DNA from: Candidatus Zixiibacteriota bacterium
Lineage (GTDB): Bacteria > Zixibacteria > MSB-5A5 > GN15 > FEB-12
Length of the DNA stretch: 64,000 nucleotides
Assembly: GCA_028289585.1 (NCBI GenBank)
Contig: JANQPI010000020.1
Span: 346,039 to 410,038, forward strand
Direction of reading: 5' to 3'
Under the pieces are notes generated by a model. The model saw nothing but the letters and a program-made list of their open reading frames with translations, did not search any database and had not been told where the DNA came from. Shown here one piece after another: positions 35,901 through 44,229 of the stretch. Numbering within the stretch: position 1 is the stretch's first letter; every line of letters begins with the position of its first letter. The position numbers and the translations under genes were made by a program.

Positions 35901-37016
35901 TCAAGATTCGATCGGTCGGGGGATCGCCCGCTGCCCTGCTGACGCCAGGATTTCCTGCCTAACGGCGTCAATCCCCGTTCGCTCCTGTGCCGAAATGGCG
36001 AGCTGTCGATGTCCGTTTGCGGCCGGTACCCGAAACTCGGCAAACGCATCGATCTTGTTGTATACCATCACGGTCGGCAGGTCTCGAGCGCCGATTTCGG
36101 CCAGGACGCGACGTGTCTGTTCGATCGTGGCATCCAGATCCTCATCGGTACAGTCGACAACGTGCAGCAGCAGATCAGCCTCGGCCACTTCCTCCAGCGT
36201 CGAGTGAAACGATTCCACGAGCTGATGCGGCAGCTTGCGAATGAATCCGACCGTGTCCGAAAAGATGATTCGGCAGGGATAGTCAACCGCCATCGCTCGG
36301 GTAGTCGAGTCGAGGGTGGTAAACAGCTTGTCGGCCGTTTCAACGTCGGCGCGCGTGAGCAGATTGAAGAGGGTTGATTTGCCAGCGTTCGTGTAACCGA
36401 CCAAGGCGACCCGAAAGAGATCACGACGGCGCTTGCGCTGTGTGGCTCGCGCGGTGGCTACTTTCTTGAGCTTGGACCGCAGGTAGCTAATGCGTTTGCG
36501 TGTCTGTCGACGGTCGATTTCCAACTGGGTCTCACCGGGGCCTTTCGCGCCGATACCGCCATACTGCTTGGAGAAGTGAACCCAGGCGCCGGTGAGGCGC
36601 GGAAGGGTGTATTCCAACTGGGCGAGTTCGACTTGCAACCGCGATTCGGCTGTCCGCGCGCCGGTGGCGAAGATGTCGAGGATGAGAATCGATCGATCGA
36701 GCACTTTGGCGTCCAGCGCCTTCTCCAGATTGCGCTGCTGTGCGGGCGACAGTGGATCGTCGAAGATTACCGTATTGCCGCCGAGAGCCGCGAGCTCGTC
36801 TTTTAGCTGGGTGACGAAGCCCGAGCCGACATAGGTCGCCGGGCTCGGCTTGGCACGTACCTGTATTCGTTCCGCGAGAACCTCGGCTCCAGCGGTAGTT
36901 GCCAGCCGCGCCAGCTCGGCTAAGGACTCAGATACCGCCGCCCGGCGGGCGGTGGTCGGTGTGATCCCAACGAGGATTGCGCGTTCGGTGTCGGTCGAAA
37001 TCGTGTGGTACGCCAT
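35901..37016 (-). CDS. hflX: Ribosome-associated GTPase HflX
   Basis: A GTPase that binds the 50S subunit and splits stalled or idling ribosomes. N-terminal HflX domain (about 1-165 with the SPAQQRNLE and TAESRLQVELAQL stretches), a linker helix region (QTRKRISYLR), then the G domain with P-loop GYTNAGKST at about residues 207-215, SDTVGFI and NKID. The start at 37016 gives 371 residues, the usual length; a further 12 codons upstream are also open. Followed 40 bases later by the receiver gene. Confidence 0.95.
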   Translation of the reverse strand: MAYHTISTDTERAILVGITPTTARRAAVSESLAELARLATTAGAEVLAERIQVRAKPSPATYVGSGFVTQLKDELAALGGNTVIFDDPLSPAQQRNLEKALDAKVLDRSILILDIFATGARTAESRLQVELAQLEYTLPRLTGAWVHFSKQYGGIGAKGPGETQLEIDRRQTRKRISYLRSKLKKVATARATQRKRRRDLFRVALVGYTNAGKSTLFNLLTRADVETADKLFTTLDSTTRAMAVDYPCRIIFSDTVGFIRKLPHQLVESFHSTLEEVAEADLLLHVVDCTDEDLDATIEQTRRVLAEIGARDLPTVMVYNKIDAFAEFRVPAANGHRQLAISAQERTGIDAVRQEILASAGQRAIPRPIES

Positions 37017-37064
37017 GCGAGGGAAAGATATTCCCCCTCGCGGTGTCGGCAACCAGAATTGCGA

Positions 37065-39272
37065 CTAACGCTTGTCGACATCGATGTCAGCGAGCATCGA
37101 GAAGAACTCGTTGAACACCAGGCGGTCAGGTGTCTTCGCGAACGGACCGATCGTGAACGACTCCGCACCTGCCCGCACCTCTCGGCTCAGCAGCTCCGAG
37201 GTTCCGTCCTCAAACTGAACCCGCAGCCAGACCGGCATGCGGAACGACGACGCCACGCGGTTAAGTGACGACGTCACCGTCATCTGGTAGCCCTCCTCGG
37301 CCGGCACCACTTCATAAGTGACATTTCCCGACGGTATCGAGCGACCATAGAGCCAGGTGGCAAAGAACCAATCGAGCGATTCGCCGACATGTTTCTCCGC
37401 AATCTGCTGGAAACGGTGATTGCTGACCGGTTGACTACCAAGCGTCAAAGCCAGCTCCCGCATGAAGCGCAGGTACGTTTGATCACCACCACCTGACGGG
37501 TCGTACATCATGAAGCGGAGCATGTGATATACCCACGCCCCTTTCAGCACGCGGTTGAGCGGCATGACACGATGACCGCCGGCAAGGGGCTGGAGATCAT
37601 TGTCGTTCTGCATTTTGATGATCTCGCTGCGTCGACTCTTCAGCTCGGCAAACGATATTCCCGTTCCCAGGGTATCCTCAACGACCATGATGCCGAGGTA
37701 GTCGACAGCACCGTCGAGGATCCACTGCTCCCGATCAGTCTGGATGTAGGCCGTCGGTCCAAACCACTGACGGGCGATTTCACGACCGGCCACGAGTGAC
37801 AATTGTCCCGTACCGTCGATGAGACAGTAATCCTGGGTGATACGTGCCATGCCGGGCATGGTGAAACCACCGTCGGGCTCGGGATAGATCGTTAGCCCAA
37901 AGACACCACCGGGTGGCCCGAAACGGGTTGTCAGGTAATTGATCGCATGGGTCACGGGTGGCTCATACTTGCTGAGCGGGACGTAACATTCAAACCGCTT
38001 CTTATTGATCCCTTCGTTCTGGAGAATCGTGATCGGCATCCCGTTGCTGGCGATCACCTGGACGGTGTCCCAACCGTTCAACATTCCCTGAAATGCAAAG
38101 ACACGAAACGGGCGATCAGGCTGCACGCGCGATTGGACAAATCGTCCCTCAGTCCGTTCCCGTCCGGTCAGTCCGGGGACAAGATAGCTGAAGTCCCGCG
38201 GATAGATCATGGTCAGATCGTACGGTGTCGGCATATTCGACTCGATGAACGGGAAACCGGGTGAGAAGTCGTTGCCGTGATAGAAGAAGCGCAGGGAAAT
38301 CGTGTCGTCACGATAGACATAGTCGGGGAGCATCACACCGACTGTCGAGAAGTCGCGCCGCCGCATTAGTCCGATTTCATCATCATTGTAGCGCAACGAA
38401 TCGAGCTTCAGATTATGATGAATGTAGAGTTTTGCGAAGCGGAGAGAATCGGCAACAACACGTAGATCCATGGTGATATCAGCGGCATCGATCTTCATTC
38501 CATCGAGATCACCGAGCGTTACCGAACCCCGTTTCGCTACTGGTTGCAGATCGTAATGATAACGCGACAGTGTTGAGTCGCCCGGCTGGCGTTCAGACTC
38601 ACGACGGAATGTCGCGCCGATCGTCGACTCAATATCACCGCCTTCCCGCTCAAATCGAATCTCAACCTCGCTGGCCTGATTCGGATCGAAGACGTAAACG
38701 TAGCGATTGATATCGGCCCAGAAGTAACCATCGGCCGATCGTTCATACTGCGACCGCAGCAACTGGAAGTAGTTATCCTGTTTGTGCATGACAACCGGAC
38801 GGAAGAAGAATTCGCCCTGCGCCTGCTTGTATTTGGTGTAGTCGCGGTGTCCCAGTGTCGTCGTGTCGGGTGTGAATCGCTCCCGCAATTGAATGTCGAA
38901 GTCATCAGCGAAACGAATGAAGCAGAACTCGAAATCATCGGCCACAACCGAGTCACCGCTGGCATACCACATCGCCTGTCGTTCCGCGTGAAACGGAATG
39001 TCGGCTGAAAATTGACCGGAGCCGAGGAAGAGCGCTGTCGTTGGTCGGTCGTCGACATACCGCATCAAATAGATCGTGCCGCTCGCGAACGTGAAAGTCG
39101 CCACGTCTTTTTGATAGACGAAATCCGTTACCTCGAATCGCTCCGCCGGCTGATTCAGAAGATCAACCGACAACGCTTCATAATTGTCGAGAAATTGCTC
39201 CGCGAATTCCGGTGCAGCAGATACGGATACGGCGGTTGTCAGTAACAGTGCGAAACAGGTGATTCGTCGCAT
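37065..39272 (-). CDS. Secreted M1-peptidase-like protein with a broken zinc motif
   Basis: A 735-residue exported protein (signal peptide MRRITCFALLLTTAVSVSA). The C-terminal half matches the M1 aminopeptidase catalytic region in pattern but not in ligands: the canonical HExxH before QWFG is REIAR here (both histidines are Arg, positions 37770-37784), and the third ligand of the NE pair is replaced in WILDGAVDYL. It therefore looks unable to hold zinc. The N-terminal half is beta-rich and unlike M1. The gene is intact, so it is a likely pseudoenzyme rather than a decayed gene. Confidence 0.82.
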   Translation of the reverse strand: MRRITCFALLLTTAVSVSAAPEFAEQFLDNYEALSVDLLNQPAERFEVTDFVYQKDVATFTFASGTIYLMRYVDDRPTTALFLGSGQFSADIPFHAERQAMWYASGDSVVADDFEFCFIRFADDFDIQLRERFTPDTTTLGHRDYTKYKQAQGEFFFRPVVMHKQDNYFQLLRSQYERSADGYFWADINRYVYVFDPNQASEVEIRFEREGGDIESTIGATFRRESERQPGDSTLSRYHYDLQPVAKRGSVTLGDLDGMKIDAADITMDLRVVADSLRFAKLYIHHNLKLDSLRYNDDEIGLMRRRDFSTVGVMLPDYVYRDDTISLRFFYHGNDFSPGFPFIESNMPTPYDLTMIYPRDFSYLVPGLTGRERTEGRFVQSRVQPDRPFRVFAFQGMLNGWDTVQVIASNGMPITILQNEGINKKRFECYVPLSKYEPPVTHAINYLTTRFGPPGGVFGLTIYPEPDGGFTMPGMARITQDYCLIDGTGQLSLVAGREIARQWFGPTAYIQTDREQWILDGAVDYLGIMVVEDTLGTGISFAELKSRRSEIIKMQNDNDLQPLAGGHRVMPLNRVLKGAWVYHMLRFMMYDPSGGGDQTYLRFMRELALTLGSQPVSNHRFQQIAEKHVGESLDWFFATWLYGRSIPSGNVTYEVVPAEEGYQMTVTSSLNRVASSFRMPVWLRVQFEDGTSELLSREVRAGAESFTIGPFAKTPDRLVFNEFFSMLADIDVDKR

Positions 39273-39343
39273 TACAGGCTCCCCGATTGATGGAAGGACA
39301 CTACCCGTTATACGTATCTATGACGCAGACCGGGGAGAATATG

Positions 39344-39892
39344 TCAATGCAGATTCCGGAGCACGCGCGAGCGCAGCGCCGCTTCCACCCGATGGCACTT
39401 CAACGCCCAGGAGACTGAGGTGGGGACGATGATCAGATCGGGGTGGCCGAGCCAAACGCGTTTGTGGAGTTGCTCCAGGCGTATCGCCTCGGTCGCGTCT
39501 TCGGTACGGATCGCGTCGGGAGCATAGATACTCGGGCCGAGGTGAGCTGCCGTTTCCAGCAGAACAACCGTGCTGTAGCGCGCATATTCCCGCTCGAGAC
39601 TGGTGCCGCGATCAGCGACGGTCTCCGGATGGAACGCAAACGTGTCGACGGTACCGCGGTCGGAAAGGAACGAGCGATCTCCAATCGCTGCTTCCCGGGC
39701 GATAGTCCGCTCGTAGATTTCGCGATGCCATTCGTGCCAGCGATCGCGCCACCCGGGATCCAATTCCAGAAGCTGACGCGCCAGCTCCGGAAAGGTGACC
39801 CACTCGCGAAAAGAAGCTCGCGTGCGGAGCCAAGTAAGGATCGCGGTCTTCCCGGAACCGGGGGCGCCGGTAAATACAATCCGATGCGACAT
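39344..39892 (-). CDS. P-loop ATPase with kinase-like (AAA_28) fold
   Basis: A 182-residue cytoplasmic protein: Walker A GAPGSGKTA at residues 9-16 or so, a conserved WVTFPELARQLLE, SDRGTVDTFAFHPE (DRG in place of Walker B) and a C-terminal LHKRVWLGHPD. This is the pattern of the NadR/AAA_28 group of small ATPases that bind nucleotides or nucleosides. No substrate can be stated. I chose the ATG at 39892 because the P-loop follows at the usual distance. It is divergent from the M24 peptidase gene, 85 bases away. Confidence 0.78.
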   Translation of the reverse strand: MSHRIVFTGAPGSGKTAILTWLRTRASFREWVTFPELARQLLELDPGWRDRWHEWHREIYERTIAREAAIGDRSFLSDRGTVDTFAFHPETVADRGTSLEREYARYSTVVLLETAAHLGPSIYAPDAIRTEDATEAIRLEQLHKRVWLGHPDLIIVPTSVSWALKCHRVEAALRSRVLRNLH

Positions 39893-39977
39893 CGGTCTAT
39901 CGTATGTCGCTCCGAAATCGCCTGTCAAGGGAGACCGGTCGACGTATACTGCCAGCCCATGAAACGAGGTAGGTACA

Positions 39978-41159
39978 ATGTCATTTGATCTGGTCGGCAT
40001 TCAGGCGGCCCTTCGCGAGGAACGCCTCGACGGATGGTTGCTGGTCGATTTCCATTCCCGCAACGACATTGCCATTCAGCTGCTCGGTCTGACCGGCGTT
40101 CACCTGACCCGCCGCTTTGCCTGCTTTATCCCCGCCGAGGGGCGTCCCATGATGCTCGTCCACGCGATCGAACGGATCAAATTCGAACACCTCCCGGTGG
40201 AATTGATCCCCTTTTCGGCCTACCGCGTCTTTGAATCCGAACTGAAACGTCTTCTCAATGGCAAGCAGCGCGTCGCGATGGAATATTCGGAGTTTGGTCG
40301 CCTGCCCTACGTAGCCTTGGTTGACGCCGGGACGCTCGATTTCGTCCGCTCGCTCGGTGTCGAGATTGTGTCATCGGCCGATCTGGTCGCCGGATTCTCG
40401 TCGCGCCTGACGGACGCACAGATCGCATCTCATCGCCGCGCCGCCGCAGCCCTGATCGAAATCAAAGACGGTGCGTCCGCACTGATGAGCCAACGTTTGG
40501 CGCAATCACAGACGATTACCGAATGGGATGTTGTTTCGTTTATTCGGGAGCAGTTCGCGCAACGGAATATGATTACCGACCATGGTCCCAACTGCTCGGT
40601 CGCGGGCAACGCGGGGAATCCCCACTACGAACCGACAGCCGAGTCGCATCAGGCGATTGATCCGAATCAAATCGTGTTGATCGATCTCTGGGCCAAAGAA
40701 GATCACGTCGATGGCATTTACGGGGATATCACCTGGATGTTCTTCAGTGGCAGCGAAGCTGACATACCGGATAGCTACCGTAGCCTCTTCGGGCAACTCG
40801 TTGCTGCCCGCAATGCCGGTGTCGAGTTCCTGAAAGACAACTGGGGGCAGCGCGACCTGTGTGGCTGGGAGGTCGACGATGCGGTGCGCAATGTGCTGGT
40901 GGATGCGGGGGTCGCCGAAATGTTCACCCACCGAACGGGACACTCTATAAATCAGCATACGCACGGATCGGGCCCGAACATCGACAATCTCGAAACGGCC
41001 GATCAACGCCGTCTCCAACCCGGGCATCTCTTTTCCATCGAGCCGGGACTGTACAGTGACGAATTCGGTTTTCGTACCGAAATCGACTGCCTGATCACAC
41101 CCGAGGGGCCCGAGGTAACCACCCTGCCCCTGCAAACCGCAATCGTGTCACTCGGGTAG
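39978..41159 (+). CDS. M24 metallopeptidase (Xaa-Pro aminopeptidase family)
   Basis: A 393-residue cytosolic protein. The N-terminal creatinase-type domain is about 1-150; the C-terminal pita-bread domain carries the five metal ligands: Asp in LIDLWA, Asp in YGDITW, His in GHSI, Glu in SIEPG and Glu in RTEID. It removes N-terminal residues before Pro in peptides, or is a related dipeptidase. Both metal sites look complete. A Nudix gene follows after nine bases. Confidence 0.92.
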   Translation: MSFDLVGIQAALREERLDGWLLVDFHSRNDIAIQLLGLTGVHLTRRFACFIPAEGRPMMLVHAIERIKFEHLPVELIPFSAYRVFESELKRLLNGKQRVAMEYSEFGRLPYVALVDAGTLDFVRSLGVEIVSSADLVAGFSSRLTDAQIASHRRAAAALIEIKDGASALMSQRLAQSQTITEWDVVSFIREQFAQRNMITDHGPNCSVAGNAGNPHYEPTAESHQAIDPNQIVLIDLWAKEDHVDGIYGDITWMFFSGSEADIPDSYRSLFGQLVAARNAGVEFLKDNWGQRDLCGWEVDDAVRNVLVDAGVAEMFTHRTGHSINQHTHGSGPNIDNLETADQRRLQPGHLFSIEPGLYSDEFGFRTEIDCLITPEGPEVTTLPLQTAIVSLG

Positions 41160-41168
41160 AACGCACCG

Positions 41169-41741
41169 ATGTATGTCACCGATGCGATGATTCAGGAGAT
41201 GGCGATCCGCTTTGGCGAGCCGGCCACGGAGTCGTTCCGCTACAAAGTCTCAGTCGAGGAATTTGATCGCATCGGCCGCTCGCAGAAGTTTCGTCGAAAT
41301 CACGATGTCACCCTCTATGTTCGCAAAGACGGCAAGTGGTTGGTGATTGCTAAACATCTCTACCCGTCGGGGCTTTTTCGTTCGATGTCCGGAGGGCTTG
41401 AGCCCGGAGAGTCGTTCAACGACGGTATTGCACGGGAGGCTCGCGAGGAGCTCGGCTGTCGCGTTGACATTCGTCGCTTTCTTCTGAAAACGCGCGTCGA
41501 ATTCGCCAAGCTCGATGAAGTCATTGTCTGGCGTTCGTTCATCTTTTTGGCTGATTATCGCGACGGTGACCTCGACTACACCGACACGCACGAGATTCGT
41601 GAGGTTCGCCACTGTGCATGGGCCGATTTTGATCGCTATGGGGCGATGATGCGTCGCCTTCCCGTGGGCGGGCTTCACTATCGAGCCGCGCTGCATGATG
41701 CCGTCAAGCCACTGCTGACGGGCGAACCGGGCACCGAATAG
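41169..41741 (+). CDS. Nudix hydrolase
   Basis: A 190-residue hydrolase that cleaves nucleoside diphosphates linked to another group. The Nudix box follows the GX5EX7REUXEEXGU pattern exactly, beginning GGLEPGES near residue 79 and ending EARE then ELG. The N-terminal domain (residues 1-50) is a short alpha/beta extension. Substrate is not predictable. It lies between the M24 peptidase and murJ. Confidence 0.93.
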   Translation: MYVTDAMIQEMAIRFGEPATESFRYKVSVEEFDRIGRSQKFRRNHDVTLYVRKDGKWLVIAKHLYPSGLFRSMSGGLEPGESFNDGIAREAREELGCRVDIRRFLLKTRVEFAKLDEVIVWRSFIFLADYRDGDLDYTDTHEIREVRHCAWADFDRYGAMMRRLPVGGLHYRAALHDAVKPLLTGEPGTE

Positions 41742-41794
41742 TCGGCTATTTCCCTCTTTGAAATGCGGTGTCCAGCCGCGACCATTAGCGCCTC

Positions 41795-43354
41795 GTGAAA
41801 CGTTCGACTGCCACGATCTGGTCGGCCTCCCTGATAACGGTGGGAGCAACGATCCTCAGCCGCCCTCTCGGCTTCTGGCGTGAGGCGCTGGTTGCTGATC
41901 TGTACGGAACAACTGCAGCTCTCGACCGCTTCGTTCTTGCGTTCACGATTCCCGAATTCATCACGTATGTCCTGACCACGGCATTACCGCTCGTCATCAT
42001 CCCGCGTCGCACCGGTGATCAGTCAGACAATCGGTTGATGGTTGCCGGTGGACTGAATCTGACACTCGCCCTCGTCATCGTCGCGGCACTGCTGACGGCC
42101 CTTCGTTACCCTCTGATTGAGCTGATTGCCCCATCACTCAGTGGAACCGAGCGGGAATCGGCCGTTCAGCTGTTTGGTCTTCTGGTCTGGTTTACGGTCG
42201 CTCGAGGGATCGAAGCCTTCTTCCGGAGTTGGTTACTGGCGAATAAGCGCTTCGTAGTGCCGGCGTTCGCACCGCTCGTCCTGAACCTCGTTGTTATCAG
42301 TCTCCTCTATCTGACGGCCGATTCATTTTCGATTCTCTCACTAGCCCGCGCCTGGGTCGCCGGAGCGGTCGGCTCAGCGTTACTTACCACGATCGTTGCG
42401 TTAGTTGTGCTCCGGCCGGATCGACTCGTCTGGTGGGATTCGCGACTTGTCGGCGTTGCTCGTGCCCTTGTCCTGGTCGCATCGTTCGAAATGGTGGCTT
42501 TGACGTTTCCGGTCATTGATCGATTGCTGGGAGCTCGCTATCTCGCTGAGGGCGGACTGGCGGCGATTTACTACGCGTTTTTTCTGACCAATATCCCCCT
42601 TGGTGTGCTGGGAACGACACTGGTTCTCGCGACTCTCCCATGGATCGCGGACTTTGTCCGATTGAACGACGTGAACCGCCTGCGCTCTCTCTTCGTGCGC
42701 ACGACCCGAAACCTTTGGTTTATCTTTCTCTTCGTTGGGGGTGCGGTGGCGCTGCTCGCTCCGGAGGTGGTCACGGTCGCGTTTCGACGTGGTGCCTTTG
42801 ATCTCGAATCAGTCTCCCAGACTGCGGGGCCGGTCCAGGCGTTTGCGCTTGGGATGCCAGCCTATGCGATCATGTTCTTCGGCTGGCGCTACTACTATAC
42901 GCGGCGTAACTACACCCGCCTCGGCACCGTCCTCATCGGCATCCTGCTCGCGAAGCTCGGGCTCTCGTTCGCTCTGGTCGGTACGTGGGATGTCGTTGGA
43001 CTGGCGGTCGCCACGACTATCGCTTGGTGGCTTGGAGCCGTGTATGTCGTCGTCAATCTGTCACGATCACTCGGTGCGTCACTTCGTGACTTCGTCGATC
43101 GCCACCAGTTAGCTCTGGTCACGATTGCCGGAGTGAGTCTCCTGGGGATTGGTATCGGGGACCGGTTCTGGGCGCTTAGCGCCGATGCGTCGCTCTGGCT
43201 TCACGTTGGACGCCTCGCGGCGCTCGGTGGTGGTGGGGCGCTCGTCTATTTTGGGTTGGCCTCGCTCCTGGGTATTCCGGAAGCCGATCGATTTTGGCAA
43301 CGGCTCCGCGGTCGGGACCAGCGTGAACCGTCCGAATCGGTTGACAAATCGTGA
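41795..43354 (+). CDS. murJ: MurJ-family lipid II flippase
   Basis: A 519-residue polytopic membrane protein of the MurJ/MviN group: about 14 predicted helices, beginning LITVGATILSRPLGFWREALVAD, with the basic N-terminal end of MurJ. It flips lipid II across the inner membrane for peptidoglycan assembly. GTG start (41795) has no ATG nearby. The last codons contain the -35 of the rpmH promoter (TTGACA, 43341). Confidence 0.9.
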   Translation: MKRSTATIWSASLITVGATILSRPLGFWREALVADLYGTTAALDRFVLAFTIPEFITYVLTTALPLVIIPRRTGDQSDNRLMVAGGLNLTLALVIVAALLTALRYPLIELIAPSLSGTERESAVQLFGLLVWFTVARGIEAFFRSWLLANKRFVVPAFAPLVLNLVVISLLYLTADSFSILSLARAWVAGAVGSALLTTIVALVVLRPDRLVWWDSRLVGVARALVLVASFEMVALTFPVIDRLLGARYLAEGGLAAIYYAFFLTNIPLGVLGTTLVLATLPWIADFVRLNDVNRLRSLFVRTTRNLWFIFLFVGGAVALLAPEVVTVAFRRGAFDLESVSQTAGPVQAFALGMPAYAIMFFGWRYYYTRRNYTRLGTVLIGILLAKLGLSFALVGTWDVVGLAVATTIAWWLGAVYVVVNLSRSLGASLRDFVDRHQLALVTIAGVSLLGIGIGDRFWALSADASLWLHVGRLAALGGGGALVYFGLASLLGIPEADRFWQRLRGRDQREPSESVDKS

Positions 43355-43368
43355 TTTCCGGCTATTTT
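43341..43368 (+). promoter_or_regulatory. Sigma-70-type promoter for rpmH-rnpA-yidD-yidC
   Basis: TTGACA (43341-43346), 16 bases, TATTTT (43363-43368), giving a leader of about 45 bases before rpmH. It overlaps the end of murJ. Confidence 0.55.
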
Positions 43369-43420
43369 CCCGCCTGCGATTGCCGGATGGGCCGGTCGAT
43401 CGGTTCGGACTAGAGTATTC

Positions 43421-43573
43421 ATGAAGCGTACGTTTCAGCCATCAAATCGTAAGCGGCTTAATGACCACGGTTTCCGGTCCCGCATGGCGACCAAAAACGG
43501 CCGCCGGGTGTTGGCCCGCCGTCGTGCCAAGGGTCGGAAGCGCCTCGCGGTCCAGGTTGCCGGCAAGAAATAG
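43421..43573 (+). CDS. rpmH: 50S ribosomal protein L34
   Basis: A 50-residue ribosomal protein: [12 protein letters not shown], then HGFRSRM and the basic end [12 protein letters not shown]. This is the standard bacterial L34. It begins the conserved rpmH-rnpA-yidD-yidC cluster. rnpA starts inside its 3' end. Confidence 0.96.
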   Translation: MKRTFQPSNRKRLNDHGFRSRMATKNGRRVLARRRAKGRKRLAVQVAGKK

Positions 43574-43895
43574 CCTTCCCCGGCGACTCACTCTCACGGG
43601 CAAACTCCAGATTCAGCAGCTGCTCGATACCGGCAAGCGCCAATCGGGCCGCTACATGACTGCGGTTGCGGCCCCAGCCGAATCGTTTCGTTATGCCCTG
43701 CTCGTCGGCAAGCGCCTTGGGAGTGCCGCCGTTCGCAATCGGGCGAAGCGGATGTTACGTGAGTCGATTCGACTGGAGCTCGATACCTGGCCGCCGCTTC
43801 ATCTGGGCCTCTTTCCGAAATCGAATCTCCTCGACGCTAGCCTCGCCGAACTCCGGCGTGACCTTCGGACGATCCTTGACCGCCTCGACGCCTGA
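43557..43895 (+). CDS. rnpA: Ribonuclease P protein component
   Basis: Protein subunit of RNase P, which cleaves the 5' leader from pre-tRNA. The core signature [18 protein letters not shown] is intact. No ATG exists at the 5' end; I chose TTG at 43557, which overlaps rpmH by 17 bases and gives the normal 112 residues beginning just before [10 protein letters not shown]. This tight overlap is usual for the pair. Confidence 0.9.
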   Translation: MPARNSLPRRLTLTGKLQIQQLLDTGKRQSGRYMTAVAAPAESFRYALLVGKRLGSAAVRNRAKRMLRESIRLELDTWPPLHLGLFPKSNLLDASLAELRRDLRTILDRLDA

Positions 43896-44139
43896 GCGGC
43901 CACCTGCCCCGGGTCTGGCTCTGAGGATCGCCGCCTGGCCGTTGATCATCGCAATCTACGCCTATCGCTTTCTCCTCCGCCCGCTCTTCGGGCTCAATTG
44001 CCGCTTTGAACCGAGCTGCTCCTACTATAGTGAGGCCGCACTTAGGAAATATGGGGTCTGGCACGGTTCGATTTTAACAATCAAACGCCTCGCGAAATGT
44101 CATCCGTGGCACCCCGGCGGGTACGATCCGATTCCCTGA
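43876..44139 (+). CDS. yidD: Membrane protein insertion efficiency factor YidD
   Basis: A small protein (87 residues) that assists membrane protein insertion. The family core is present: IYAYRFLLRPLFG, CRFEPSCSYYSEAAL, and the end CHPWHPGGYDP. No ATG is available; TTG at 43876, overlapping rnpA by 20 bases, gives the best length, with a TTG at 43942 as a shorter alternative. It lies between rnpA and yidC in the classical order. Confidence 0.88.
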   Translation: MTASTPERPPAPGLALRIAAWPLIIAIYAYRFLLRPLFGLNCRFEPSCSYYSEAALRKYGVWHGSILTIKRLAKCHPWHPGGYDPIP

Positions 44140-44229
44140 CGATGCGAAAGCTCGTTGCGGGCGACGGGCTTAGGTCGTACTCTCCGAGTCTCATGAGAAT
44201 TGTATCACAATCCGAGCGGGAGTCCGGGC

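Noticed and set aside
37065-39272. The M1-like gene as an active aminopeptidase
   Set aside because: Both zinc histidines are replaced by Arg; the active motif is absent.
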